Of a stretch of 64,000 nucleotides of DNA, positions 45,952 to 55,576 are shown piece after piece. The position numbers and the translations under genes are program-made. The stretch spans positions 791,381 through 855,380 of the forward strand of contig NZ_CZRP01000011.1 of the NCBI RefSeq assembly GCF_001458115.1, given 5' to 3'. The notes under the pieces are model-generated. The model was given only the letters and a program-made list of their open reading frames with translations. It had not been told where the DNA came from and searched no databases. Each line of letters starts with the position of its first letter. The first letter of the stretch is position 1. The DNA comes from Gracilibacillus massiliensis (GTDB lineage: Bacteria; Bacillota; Bacilli; Bacillales; Amphibacillaceae).

Positions 45952-47145
45952 ATGAAGCAAAAAACAAAAACATTTGATTTTTTATTAATGCTACCACCTT
46001 TACTGTTATCAGGATTCGGTATAGTGATGATCTACAGTGCCAGTATGGTGACTTCAGTCATGAAAGATGAGCCTGCGTATAGTCTGGCATTAAAACAAGG
46101 TATATGGTTCACAGTTGGATTGGTAGGTTTCTTGTTTGCTTGTTTTTTTAATTATAAAATATACCAAAAATTAACAAAGTGGATTGTTCTTGTGATGGTA
46201 ATGGCATTACTAGCAGTTGAACTTTTTGGAGTAACTCTTAATTACTCTAAGTCTTGGATATATATAGGATCTTTTTCAGTACAACCTTCTGAATTTATTA
46301 AAATAGGTTTAATTATCTATTTAGCGGCAATTTATACAAAAAAACAAGCCTACATAGGTGATTTTTTTAAAGCTGTTTTACCACCACTTGCCATTACTAG
46401 TCTTTTGCTAGCCTTAATTATCAAACAGCCAGATGTCGGAACTGCAGCTATTATTTTTTCAATCGCATGTACTGTTATTTTTAGTTCTGGGATAAAATTT
46501 AAACACTTATCATTACTAATCTTTATTGGAGTGACTATTCTTATAGCGATTGGCTTTCAAATGGTAACAGATGAAAAAGCCTCACGTTTCACGGGTGCTT
46601 ATCAACCTTTTGAAGATCCAGAAGATAGTGGTTACCAGCTTATTCAGTCCTATATAGCTATTGGAACTGGTGGAGTTCCAGGTGTAGGTATTGGACAAGG
46701 TATTCAAAAATTAGGTTATTTAACACAAGCTGAAAGTGATTTTATTATGGCGGTAATTTCCGAAGAACTAGGATTATTTGGTGTATTGTTTGTTTTAGTA
46801 AATTTAAGTATTATTGTATTAAGAGGTTTATTCATTGCTAAAAAGTGCGAAAATGCTTTTGGCAGTCTTCTGGCTATAGGAATATCATCAATGATAGGTA
46901 TTCAAGCAATTATTAACTTAGGGGCGATCAGTGGATTATTGCCTATCACAGGGGTAACATTACCTTTTGTTAGTTATGGTGGGACATCGCTAGTGGTGTT
47001 ATTATTTTCAGTTGGCATTTTAAATAACATTACCAGACATGTAAATTATCACCGATTTAATGAAGAATCTACAATACCAGAAGAGCAAGAAACAAATAAA
47101 CAAGTCACTTCCAATAGGTTTAGGCAAACATATTCTTCACGTTAA
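45952..47145 (+). CDS. ftsW: SEDS-family peptidoglycan glycosyltransferase FtsW
   Basis: 397 residues with ten predicted membrane segments. SEDS hallmarks: GFGIVMIYSAS near the start, SGYQLIQSYIAIGTGGVPGVGIG, ESDFIMAVISEELG and LPFVSYGGTS near the end. Polymerises lipid II at the division septum with a cognate class B PBP. Position after ylaN, as in B. subtilis, favours FtsW over RodA. pycA, the usual next gene, is missing. Terminator shared with ctaA. Confidence 0.92.
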   Translation: MKQKTKTFDFLLMLPPLLLSGFGIVMIYSASMVTSVMKDEPAYSLALKQGIWFTVGLVGFLFACFFNYKIYQKLTKWIVLVMVMALLAVELFGVTLNYSKSWIYIGSFSVQPSEFIKIGLIIYLAAIYTKKQAYIGDFFKAVLPPLAITSLLLALIIKQPDVGTAAIIFSIACTVIFSSGIKFKHLSLLIFIGVTILIAIGFQMVTDEKASRFTGAYQPFEDPEDSGYQLIQSYIAIGTGGVPGVGIGQGIQKLGYLTQAESDFIMAVISEELGLFGVLFVLVNLSIIVLRGLFIAKKCENAFGSLLAIGISSMIGIQAIINLGAISGLLPITGVTLPFVSYGGTSLVVLLFSVGILNNITRHVNYHRFNEESTIPEEQETNKQVTSNRFRQTYSSR

Positions 47146-47193
47146 TATAAGTTTACTTCGCACGATTAAGACTTGATAAATGTCATAAGCTAT

Positions 47194-47231
47194 AAAAAAA
47201 GCAAAGCCTAAATTTTAGGCTTTGCTTTTTT
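47194..47231. terminator. Bidirectional terminator between ftsW and ctaA
   Basis: Stem AAAAGCAAAGCCTA with TAGGCTTTGCTTTT, with A- and T-runs. Confidence 0.9.
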
Positions 47232-47256
47232 AGGTTAATTAACAACCTTAAATATA

Positions 47257-48144
47257 TTACATTCTACTACTACGGTATGACAATAATAAGAAATAACATA
47301 ACAATCCAAAAAACAATGTGATAAATAATGCATGTAATAGAGCAATTATTAAGTTACCGATCGTAAAGATAACAAATGCTCCTAGGATAACTTGGATTGA
47401 TATGAAAATTGTTGCAATCATCCATCCTAGGTACATGACGCGATGATTTCGATAGTCACGTTTGATCTTAAAGAATATCACCCATGTCCAAACAAACGCA
47501 ATACCGGCTAATAAACGATGCCCCATTTGCACCCACTGTCCTAGATGATAATCAAAACTGAAAGGTTGACCATTATTACAAAATGGCCAACTAGGACAGG
47601 CAAGACTTGAATCAATGTGTCTTACCAGTGCTCCAGAGTAGACTACAAACATAATGTACACCGTCAACCAGATAAACTGTTTACGGTAAGATGCGCTAAT
47701 ATTTAATGAGGATGCATCGAACTTTTGGTCAATTTCAAAAATTAATAAAGTAAGTAATAAAACGGCAGCAAAGGAAATGAGAGAAATTCCAAAGTGAAGT
47801 GCCAGCACAAAATCAGACTGTGACCAGAGCACCGCAGCAGCTCCTATTAAACCTTGGGCAACCAGAAAGAAAATCGAAATAAATGCTAAGAATTTTGTTT
47901 CGCGAATATGACCGATTAACTTCCAGGATAGAATCGATAATAATAAAACTAAAAAACCTGTGGCTCCAGAAACGATACGGTGACTAAGCTCGATGAACAT
48001 CTCCAAGGACCAATCACCGTAACAGAATGGCCAATTGGCTCCACACCCCATACCAGATTCTGTTTTTGTAACAAGTGCACCTCCTACAAGTACAAACATC
48101 ATAGCAATTGTTGATAAAACTGATAAGTATTTCAAAAATTTCAT
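47257..48144 (-). CDS. ctaA: Heme A synthase
   Basis: 295 residues, eight membrane helices, four-helix duplication. Conserved His residues in IELSHRIVSG, ALHFGISL, WVQMGHRLLAG and LLHALFI ligate the hemes. Extracytoplasmic Cys pairs are in GCGANWPFCYG and ACPSWPFCN. Oxidises the C8 methyl of heme O from CtaB. Divergent from ctaB, the standard arrangement. Confidence 0.96.
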   Translation of the reverse strand: MKFLKYLSVLSTIAMMFVLVGGALVTKTESGMGCGANWPFCYGDWSLEMFIELSHRIVSGATGFLVLLLSILSWKLIGHIRETKFLAFISIFFLVAQGLIGAAAVLWSQSDFVLALHFGISLISFAAVLLLTLLIFEIDQKFDASSLNISASYRKQFIWLTVYIMFVVYSGALVRHIDSSLACPSWPFCNNGQPFSFDYHLGQWVQMGHRLLAGIAFVWTWVIFFKIKRDYRNHRVMYLGWMIATIFISIQVILGAFVIFTIGNLIIALLHALFITLFFGLLCYFLLLSYRSSRM

Positions 48145-48542
48145 TAAATATATACACCTCTTCGTCTAGCTGATCATCTATTATTCCATAATCATTTTCT
48201 GATAGCTTAACATCTCTCAATTATAAATACACTTAGTTAAACCCTTGCAAAATCACAATGGATTATGCTAGAAATAAATAGGGCATAATAGAAGAAACAT
48301 TATAAAAATCTTGTTAATTATAACAAAATAAAGTCGCTTCGTGTCATATATAATCTATTTCGTTTAATTGTTCACAAAAATGTCATATTTAAAAATCTCT
48401 AGACAACTTAAATAGCGAAGCAGCTTAATACATGGTACAATATCATTGTTTGGTAGTTTATCATAGTGAAATCACTATTTGTAAAGAATTGATTTACATA
48501 CTTTTATGTTTTGAAATGTTGGAAAGGAGGTAACAACTAAAA
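48145..48542. promoter_or_regulatory. Divergent ctaA/ctaB control region
   Basis: A 398-bp AT-rich gap without a gene. It must contain both promoters. ATGGTACAATATC near 48433 offers a TACAAT -10 for ctaB, and TTGTTCACAAAAATG near 48367 contains a half-site-like GTTCAC. ResD or CcpA control, known for B. subtilis cta genes, cannot be shown from sequence alone. Confidence 0.35.
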
Positions 48543-49478
48543 ATGGATAAAATGGAGTTTTCGTCGAATGAACCAATTTTATCAACACACACTAATGAAT
48601 ATTTATATAGTTGGTCAGAATTAAAATCATTGATGAAGGTTGGTATCATTAATTCGAACACTATGACTGCATTTGCTGGGTTTTGGTTAGCCTTGTTTTA
48701 TACAGGTTCCTCCTTGTCACAATATTGGCATGTACTGCTTGTGACCTTAATAGGTACTGCATTTGTTATTGCAGGCGGTTGTGTGATTAATAATTATTAT
48801 GATCGAGATATTGATCAAGTGATGAAAAGAACACAATCAAGACCTACTGTAACAGGGACGATTGATATCATACATGTGCTTACTATTGGAATAGCACTTT
48901 CCGTAATAGGGGTTTTAGTGTTATCATTAGCATCTATCCCAACGGCTCTTTTTGGTTTAGTAGGGTGGTTTAGCTATGTAGTTTTATATACGATTTGGTC
49001 TAAACGAAAATATACGATCAATACTGCAATAGGAAGTTTATCTGGAGCCGTACCTCCATTGATAGGTTGGTCAGCAGTAGAACCAAATTTAGGAGCAAGT
49101 GCATGGGTGTTATTTCTATTGATTTTCATTTGGCAAACGCCACATTTTTTAGCAATAGCCATGAAAAAAGTCGAAGATTATCGAAATGCAAATATTCCAA
49201 TGTTACCAGTTATTCATGGTTTTGAAATTACGAAACGGCAAATGCTAATCTATATCATTTGTTTAATACCGATCCCTTTTTTCTTGCATCAGTTGGGATT
49301 GCTTTTTATTGTATTAGCTTCTATTTTAAATATTGGATGGTTCGTTTTAGCAATCAAAGGTTTCTTTGCAAAAGACGATTATAAATGGGCTAATCAAATG
49401 TTTATTTATTCCTTGTTATATTTAACAATCATTTTCTTTTCAATGATTATTATTACTTTTCCAAGTAATTTGTTATAA
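48543..49478 (+). CDS. ctaB: Protoheme IX farnesyltransferase (heme O synthase)
   Basis: 311 residues, UbiA-type prenyltransferase with about nine membrane helices. Motifs: the Asp-rich NNYYDRDIDQVMKRTQSRP and the second loop YTIWSKRKYTINTAIGSLSGAVPP, and HFLAIAMKKVEDYRNA. Adds the farnesyl group to heme B. GGAAAGGAGG precedes the start. First gene of ctaBCDEF. Confidence 0.95.
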   Translation: MDKMEFSSNEPILSTHTNEYLYSWSELKSLMKVGIINSNTMTAFAGFWLALFYTGSSLSQYWHVLLVTLIGTAFVIAGGCVINNYYDRDIDQVMKRTQSRPTVTGTIDIIHVLTIGIALSVIGVLVLSLASIPTALFGLVGWFSYVVLYTIWSKRKYTINTAIGSLSGAVPPLIGWSAVEPNLGASAWVLFLLIFIWQTPHFLAIAMKKVEDYRNANIPMLPVIHGFEITKRQMLIYIICLIPIPFFLHQLGLLFIVLASILNIGWFVLAIKGFFAKDDYKWANQMFIYSLLYLTIIFFSMIIITFPSNLL

Positions 49479-49572
49479 TAACTAATAGGAGTTTTTTTGT
49501 CAGTAGAACTTGAATTTTTTCAGGTTTTTCTAAATAATATTTTAAGTTAAAAAAAGAAAGAGAGGGTTAAAA

Positions 49573-50670
49573 ATGAAAGAATGGATGGGAAAAATCCGAA
49601 CTCTGTCATTATTTTCTTTTTTGGTAATCATACTTTCTGCGTGCGGTAAAGACAATCTAACTGCATTAGTGCCAAAAGGATATGGGGCAGAGGAATCATT
49701 TAATGTCATTTTGATATCAATTCTAGTTATGATTTTTGTCTTTATTGTTGTAATGGCGATTTATGTGTATGTAATTTTTAAATTCCGTCAAAGAAAAGGA
49801 CAAGAAAATCATATACCGAAACAAACAGAGGGGAACAAAACGTTAGAGGTTGTTTGGACAGTTATTCCTATTTTACTTCTAATTATTATTGCGGTTCCAA
49901 CTATTGCTAGTACATATGATTTAGCAGATGAATCCGAAAAAGAAGACAGTATTAATGTTAATGTACAAGGGATGCAATTCTGGTGGAATTTTGAATATGC
50001 CAATGAAGAAATACAAACAAGCCAGGAACTGTACATTCCAGTAAATGAAAAAGTTTATTTGAACATGTTATCAAGTGATGTAATTCATTCATTCTGGTTA
50101 CCGTCTATTTCAGGGAAAATGGACGTAAACCCTGATAATGAAAATACGATGTACATTGAAGCATATGAAGAAGGCGTGTATTGGGGGAAATGTACAGAGT
50201 TTTGTGGTGATTCACACTCTTTAATGGATTTCAAAGTTGTAGTAGTTAGTCAGGAAGAATACGATCAGTGGGTAGAAGGTATGCAAAACACTGATCCTGA
50301 ATATACTGCTGAATCTTCTACAGCACAAGAAGGACAAGAAATGTTCGCAAATAGTTGTATAAGTTGTCATGCAATAGATGCAAGTTCGAGTAATCCTGTT
50401 GTTGGTCCTAACTTAGCTGATTTTGGAAATCGAACAATGGTTGCTGGCATCAAAAATTATAGTAAAGAAGCTATTGTAAATTGGATTATGGATCCAGCTG
50501 AAATGAAACCAGGTAATGGTATGCTTGGCGCTCCATATTTACAAGATAATTCAATTCAAGAAGAGGATGCTGAAAAAATTGCTGACTTTTTAATGGAGTT
50601 AAAAGCAACAGATGAACCTGTTGATAGTGTAGAGCAATTTAAAGAAGAAGAGGCAGAGAACAACAATTAA
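49573..50670 (+). CDS. ctaC: Cytochrome caa3 oxidase subunit II with fused cytochrome c
   Basis: 365 residues. Signal peptide with lipobox LSAC (Cys 24), two membrane helices (about 42-68 and 92-113), and a CuA domain with the ligands CTEFCGDSHSLM plus an upstream His in VIHSFWLPS. The C-terminal cytochrome c domain has heme motif CISCH and an axial Met in the PGNGMLGAPY region. Receives electrons directly from cytochrome c. Copper is probably supplied by the Sco1 protein at 12639. Confidence 0.96.
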   Translation: MKEWMGKIRTLSLFSFLVIILSACGKDNLTALVPKGYGAEESFNVILISILVMIFVFIVVMAIYVYVIFKFRQRKGQENHIPKQTEGNKTLEVVWTVIPILLLIIIAVPTIASTYDLADESEKEDSINVNVQGMQFWWNFEYANEEIQTSQELYIPVNEKVYLNMLSSDVIHSFWLPSISGKMDVNPDNENTMYIEAYEEGVYWGKCTEFCGDSHSLMDFKVVVVSQEEYDQWVEGMQNTDPEYTAESSTAQEGQEMFANSCISCHAIDASSSNPVVGPNLADFGNRTMVAGIKNYSKEAIVNWIMDPAEMKPGNGMLGAPYLQDNSIQEEDAEKIADFLMELKATDEPVDSVEQFKEEEAENNN

Positions 50671-50687
50671 AGGGAGGTTAACTAGAC

Positions 50688-52547
50688 GTGAGTACAATGG
50701 TAGCTAATAACAAAAAAAGCTTCGGTTCTACTATTTGGGACTATTTAACAACAGTAGACCATAAAAAAATTGCTATTATGTATTTAGTTGCGGGTGGTTT
50801 CTTCTTTATCCTAGGTGGTTTAGAAGCACTTGCTATTAGATGGCAATTAGTGCAACCGATGAACGACTTTGTTAGTGCAGGTTTTTACAATGAATTAATC
50901 ACCATGCACGGAACAACAATGATATTTTTGGCAGCGATGCCGTTAATTTTTGCTTTTATGAATGCAGTAGTGCCCTTGCAAATCGGGGCACGTGACGTTG
51001 CATTTCCATTTTTAAACTCTTTAGGTTTCTGGTTATTTTTATTTGGTGGTATCATGCTAAACGTGGGATGGTTCACTGGGGGAGCGGCGGATGCTGGATG
51101 GACAGCATATGCACCACTTTCCACAACATCACCTGGTGAAGGTGTAGATTATTATGTATTAGGTCTTCAAATTTCAGGTGCAGGTACGTTAATCGGGGGG
51201 ATTAACTTCCTAGTAACGATTGTAAATATGCGTGCACCCGGTATGACTTATATGCGTATGCCATTATTTACTTGGACTGCTTTTGTTGCAAGTGCACTTA
51301 TTTTATTTGCATTTCCGGCATTAACGGTTGGTTTATTCTTAATGATGTTTGATCGTTTATTTGGTTCAGGTTTCTTTGACCCATCTATGGGTGGTAATTC
51401 AGTAATCTGGCAACATTTATTCTGGATTTTTGGACACCCTGAAGTGTACATTTTAGCCTTACCAGCCTTTGGTATATTTAGTGAAATCATTTCAACATTT
51501 TCTAAAAAACGATTATTTGGTTATACGGCAATGGTTTTTGCGACAGTTTTAATTGGTTTTCTAGGATTCATGGTGTGGGCACACCATATGTTTACAGTTG
51601 GAATGGGACCGGCAGCGAACTCGATCTTTGCCGTAGCAACAATGGCGATTGCAGTACCAACCGGTATCAAAATATTTAACTGGTTATTTACCCTTTGGGG
51701 TGGAAATATTCAAATTAATACAGCCATGTTATGGGCACTTGGTTTTATACCAACCTTTACTTTAGGTGGTATGACAGGTGTAATGGTGGCTGCAGCATCA
51801 GCTGATTTCCAATACCATGATACGTACTTTGTTGTTGCACACTTCCATTATGTAATTGTTGGTGGTGTTGTATTTGCCTTATTTGCAGGGACACATTATT
51901 GGTGGCCAAAAATGTTTGGAACTATTCTTGATGAAAAATTAGGAAAACTGACATTTTGGTTATTCTTTATTGGATTCCATATGACGTTTTTTATCCAACA
52001 TTTCTTAGGACTGATGGGTATGCCACGTCGTTATTGGACCTATTTAGAAGGGCAAGGTTTAGATTTAGGTAATGTAATTAGTACAATCGGTGCTTTCTTA
52101 ATGGGAGTTGGTACGATCGTCTTATTAATTAATATAATTAAGACATCTGTAAAAAATGAAAAAGTAAGTGGAGATCCATGGGATGGACGTACTTTAGAAT
52201 GGGCAATTCCATCACCACCACCTTTTTATAACTTTAAACAATTACCATTAGTACGTGGTTTAGATCCTTTATGGATTGAAAAAATGGAAGGCAGAAAAGG
52301 CATGACACCTGCAGAACCACTTACAGATATCCATATGCCAAACAATTCTTTCTTACCATTTGTAATGTCTCTAGGATTGTTTATTGCAGGATTCGGTTTT
52401 ATCTATCAAAAGCTTGACATAGCTTGGTTATCACTTGTGTTTATCGGTATGGGTATAACGCTCGGTTGTATGTTAATCAGATCTGTGAAAGATGATCTTG
52501 GATACCATATCCATAAAGAAGACTTGAAAAAGGAGGCAGGGGAATAA
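50688..52547 (+). CDS. ctaD: Cytochrome caa3 oxidase subunit I
   Basis: 619 residues, GTG start behind AAAGGGAGG, about 14 membrane helices including two beyond the classical 12. Ligands: low-spin heme His in ITMHGTTMI, CuB His in GHPEVYI and WAHHMF, and heme a3/a His pair in [12 protein letters not shown]. The GHPEVY motif supplies the His-Tyr cross-link. Its stop overlaps the ctaE start (one base). Confidence 0.97.
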   Translation: MSTMVANNKKSFGSTIWDYLTTVDHKKIAIMYLVAGGFFFILGGLEALAIRWQLVQPMNDFVSAGFYNELITMHGTTMIFLAAMPLIFAFMNAVVPLQIGARDVAFPFLNSLGFWLFLFGGIMLNVGWFTGGAADAGWTAYAPLSTTSPGEGVDYYVLGLQISGAGTLIGGINFLVTIVNMRAPGMTYMRMPLFTWTAFVASALILFAFPALTVGLFLMMFDRLFGSGFFDPSMGGNSVIWQHLFWIFGHPEVYILALPAFGIFSEIISTFSKKRLFGYTAMVFATVLIGFLGFMVWAHHMFTVGMGPAANSIFAVATMAIAVPTGIKIFNWLFTLWGGNIQINTAMLWALGFIPTFTLGGMTGVMVAAASADFQYHDTYFVVAHFHYVIVGGVVFALFAGTHYWWPKMFGTILDEKLGKLTFWLFFIGFHMTFFIQHFLGLMGMPRRYWTYLEGQGLDLGNVISTIGAFLMGVGTIVLLINIIKTSVKNEKVSGDPWDGRTLEWAIPSPPPFYNFKQLPLVRGLDPLWIEKMEGRKGMTPAEPLTDIHMPNNSFLPFVMSLGLFIAGFGFIYQKLDIAWLSLVFIGMGITLGCMLIRSVKDDLGYHIHKEDLKKEAGE

Positions 52548-53167
52548 TGAGTGAACATGATGTGTTAAACCCAGGACAAATGCCTCAAAACCCTGAGAAG
52601 GCCACCTTGGAAGGTAAAAATAAATTTATGGGTTTTTGGTTTTTCTTAGGTGGAGAAGCAGTTCTTTTTGCAAGTTTATTTGGTACCTATTTAGCTCTGA
52701 ATAATTCTACAAACGGTGGTAAATCTTCTGAAGAGTTATTTGGTCTAGAATTAGTTTTCATTATGACAATGTTACTTTTAACAAGTTCATTGACAAGTGT
52801 TTATGCAATGTATCATATGAAAAATAATGATTTCAAGAAGATGCAAATCTGGTTAGGTATTACAGTAGCTTTAGGTCTAGGATTTCTTGGATTTGAAATC
52901 TATGAGTTCTATCACTATATTCATGCATATGAATTCACATTGAGATCATCTGCTTTTGGATCAGCTTTCTATACCTTAGTTGGATTCCACGGTGGTCACG
53001 TTGTTTTCGGTTTGCTTTGGATCGTTTCCCTAATGATTCGTAATGCGAAAAGAGGATTAAATTTATATAACGCTCCTAAGTTCTACGTTGCGAGTTTATA
53101 TTGGCACTTTATTGATGTTGTATGGGTATTTATCTTCACAGTAGTGTATCTTATGGGGGTGCTTTAA
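52547..53167 (+). CDS. ctaE: Cytochrome caa3 oxidase subunit III
   Basis: 206 residues, five membrane helices. Typical HGGHVVFGLLWI and YWHFIDVVWVFIFTVVYL. Stabilises subunit I and proton uptake. Starts at the last base of the ctaD stop behind AAAAAGGAGGCAGG. Confidence 0.95.
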   Translation: MSEHDVLNPGQMPQNPEKATLEGKNKFMGFWFFLGGEAVLFASLFGTYLALNNSTNGGKSSEELFGLELVFIMTMLLLTSSLTSVYAMYHMKNNDFKKMQIWLGITVALGLGFLGFEIYEFYHYIHAYEFTLRSSAFGSAFYTLVGFHGGHVVFGLLWIVSLMIRNAKRGLNLYNAPKFYVASLYWHFIDVVWVFIFTVVYLMGVL

Positions 53168-53491
53168 ATGTCAGAAAAAGTATCTGAATCTCCTCTGCAA
53201 CATGAGTATGAAAAACAAAAAAGAAAAGAAGAAATGAAGCAACAGGTTATTACGTTTGCTTTAATGATCATCTTTACAATTATCGCCTTTGCAATGGTGA
53301 CATCTGGATTAGATAAATTATTCGTTATACCAATATTACTCGTACTTGCTGCCGTACAAGTTGCTTTCCAACTTTACTATTTCATGCATATGAGTCATAA
53401 AGGTCATGAATTACCAGCGATGATGTTCTATGGTGGAGCATTTGCCGCGTTTCTAACCATTCTAGCATTAGCTGCATTGGTTTGGTGGTAA
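53168..53491 (+). CDS. ctaF: Cytochrome caa3 oxidase subunit IV
   Basis: 107 residues, charged N terminus of about 25 residues then three membrane helices, including FQLYYFMHMSHKGHELP. Small subunit that supports assembly. Starts directly after ctaE. A strong terminator follows, separating ctaG from the operon. Confidence 0.93.
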   Translation: MSEKVSESPLQHEYEKQKRKEEMKQQVITFALMIIFTIIAFAMVTSGLDKLFVIPILLVLAAVQVAFQLYYFMHMSHKGHELPAMMFYGGAFAAFLTILALAALVWW

Positions 53492-53494
53492 AAA

Positions 53495-53534
53495 TGAAGC
53501 TTGAGAAGTCTAAACACTTCTCAAGCTTTTTTTA
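53495..53534 (+). terminator. Terminator of ctaBCDEF
   Basis: Stem AAGCTTGAGAAG with CTTCTCAAGCTT, then seven T residues. Confidence 0.92.
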
Positions 53535-53550
53535 TGATACATTAAAACTA

Positions 53551-54003
53551 AACTGCGAAGTAAGTGACATAGGATTATTGGCAAAAGTATTGAGATAAGT
53601 GCTAATCCAACGCTCCGGAAAAACACTCCCTTTCCGGGGGCACGGCTTCAGCTAACTTTGGAAAGAAAACCACTTTCCAAAGTGGATCTTCAGCTCGCGC
53701 TATTCCCCCAGGAGTGTCGCATTTTTCCTCCGCTTTGACTAGATTTCTGTTCAAAAACGATGAAATATGCTGTGACATCAATATTCTTGCAGTTACTATA
53801 TTTGTAGAACTTTACTAAAGCGTAGTCTATTTACGAAGACTCCAGCGGGAACAGTGCGAGCTGAAGATCCCGCAAGAAAAGCGTTCTTTGCTTTTCTGAG
53901 GAAGCAGACCGACGTGCCCGCGGAAAGCGAAGTAAATAGACGGAGCTTTTGCTAGCACTCATCAAGCAGTTAAAATTGTCACAAGTTCGCAGTTTGTGTC
54001 TAC
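53551..54003. repeat. Palindromic double-hairpin element P7
   Basis: A near-identical reverse complement of P6 without the micro-insertion. The left arm (about 53610-53740) has TTCAGCTAACTTTGG / CCAAAGTGGATCTTCAG. The spacer has TTTGTAGAACTTTAC. The right arm (about 53815-53960) has TCTATTTACG / CGAAGTAAATAGA. The right end is AAGTTCGCAGTTTGTGTC, the complement of the P6 left end. It lies between the tandem genes ctaF and ctaG. Confidence 0.85.
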
Positions 54004-54145
54004 TTTGTTGAAGGTTGGCTTTTCTGAGTGGGCTATGCTTTGTTCATTAAATTGTTGAATAATTGTTGATATATTGCTTTTTAATCCTGGGCAACTTCGG
54101 TATAATAAGGACTAGTTGTCATGATATAAATTGGAGTGATCATAT

Positions 54146-55036
54146 ATGTTAGAGGATTTACAAATATTCGGTTTTAGAGCCTTATGGAGTCCATACTATG
54201 CCTTGTTTATTGTAGCATCAGCCTTAGTTTATTATGCTATCTTTATAAAGAGGAAAGATTCTAAACAAGTAAATATCCAGCAAATACTATTCTTCTATGG
54301 CGGTTTATTGTTATTGTATGTGATCAAGGGATCTCCTATCGATTTACTATCACATATAATGTTTACGGCACACATGATCCAAATGGCTTTGTACTATTTA
54401 TTATTTCCAATTTTAATAATCAAAGGAATGCCAATATGGTTTTGGCGAAAAGTATTCGAAGTTCCAGTATTGAAGCAAATATTGAAGCTACTAACAAAAC
54501 CATTAATCGCATTATTATTGTTTAATGGGACATTTTCTTTTTATCATATCCCAGTAATTTTTGATTTTGCTAAAGCAAATGACATCGCACATGCAAGCAT
54601 CTCACTTACTATTTTATTCACTGCTTTTATTGTATGGTGGCCTATTTTCACGCCATTAAAAGAAATGGATACAATGTCGCCTTTATTAAAAATAGGTTAT
54701 ATAGCCGCCAATGGGATATTAATCACACCGGCATGTGCTCTTATTATATTTTCAACAGACACCATTTACACCACATATGGAGCAACAGGTGGCTGGATTC
54801 AAGCTTTAGCACTATGTGTTCCTGGAGATGTTTTAAGCGGTCTGTCATTAAGTGGACCTGAAATGTTTTCACCAATAGGTGTACTTGAAGATCAACAACT
54901 TGGTGGTATCGTAATGAAAATCACCCAAGAAATTATCTATGGTGCAATTCTAGCACGAATCTTCTTCCCTTGGTTTAGAAGTGGAGCAGACAAAATTGAT
55001 CCGTTGCCTGAAAATCACCAAGCAGAACAAATATAA
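54146..55036 (+). CDS. ctaG: Cytochrome caa3 oxidase assembly factor CtaG
   Basis: 296 residues, seven membrane helices, caa3_CtaG family (LQIFGFRALWSPYYA; HIMFTAHMIQMALYYLLFPILIIKGMP; PDVLSG-type loop). Needed for formation of active caa3 oxidase in B. subtilis, probably through copper insertion. In B. subtilis it follows ctaF directly; here 654 bp with a terminator and P7 intervene, so it needs its own promoter (GGTATAATAAGG near 54100). Confidence 0.93.
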   Translation: MLEDLQIFGFRALWSPYYALFIVASALVYYAIFIKRKDSKQVNIQQILFFYGGLLLLYVIKGSPIDLLSHIMFTAHMIQMALYYLLFPILIIKGMPIWFWRKVFEVPVLKQILKLLTKPLIALLLFNGTFSFYHIPVIFDFAKANDIAHASISLTILFTAFIVWWPIFTPLKEMDTMSPLLKIGYIAANGILITPACALIIFSTDTIYTTYGATGGWIQALALCVPGDVLSGLSLSGPEMFSPIGVLEDQQLGGIVMKITQEIIYGAILARIFFPWFRSGADKIDPLPENHQAEQI

Positions 55037-55056
55037 GATCGGAAGGCGTGGGGGAA

Positions 55057-55512
55057 ATGGAAATATTACCAACAATTAGTACTTTTTTTATTGTGTTAAG
55101 TGCGATTCTCGTTGCAATAGGTTGGAGATTCGTTGTAAAAAAGCAATATAAGGCACATAAAAAAACAATGGTTGCTGCAGCAATAAGTGCACTTTGCTTT
55201 TTTATTATTTATATTTCGAGAACGATTTTTATCGGTAATACAAGTTTTGGTGGTCCCGAAGATTTAAAGATTTATTATACTGTATTTTTAATCTTCCATA
55301 TTACATTAGCAACGACAGGGGCTATATTTGGGGTTGTCACTTTAATCTTAGCTTTTAAGCGAAATATTAAAAAGCATCAAAAAATTGGCCCTGTTACTAG
55401 TGTGTTATGGTTTTTTACCGCAATAACAGGAGTTGCCGTCTATTTATTGTTATATGTATTTTATGAAGGTGGAGAAACCACTAGCTTATTGAAGGCAATT
55501 CTCGGAACTTAA
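55057..55512 (+). CDS. DUF420 membrane protein (CtaM/YozB type)
   Basis: 151 residues from the ATG at 55057 (GGGGGA five bases upstream; a GTG at 55048 is too close to GGAAGG). Four membrane helices with a His in the FLIFHITLA segment and KKQYKAHKKTMVAAAI. DUF420 proteins such as CtaM of Staphylococcus aureus are needed for activity of heme-copper oxidases. Its place directly behind ctaG fits. Confidence 0.85.
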   Translation: MEILPTISTFFIVLSAILVAIGWRFVVKKQYKAHKKTMVAAAISALCFFIIYISRTIFIGNTSFGGPEDLKIYYTVFLIFHITLATTGAIFGVVTLILAFKRNIKKHQKIGPVTSVLWFFTAITGVAVYLLLYVFYEGGETTSLLKAILGT

Positions 55513-55526
55513 TAATCAAACAGTTA

Positions 55527-55558
55527 ATGCCCCCAAGAAGATCTACTTCTTGGGGGCA
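55527..55558. terminator. Bidirectional terminator
   Basis: Perfect stem ATGCCCCCAAGAAG with CTTCTTGGGGGCAT between the DUF420 gene and the AI-2E-type permease gene. Confidence 0.9.
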
Positions 55559-55576
55559 TTCTAGTTTAGGAAAATA

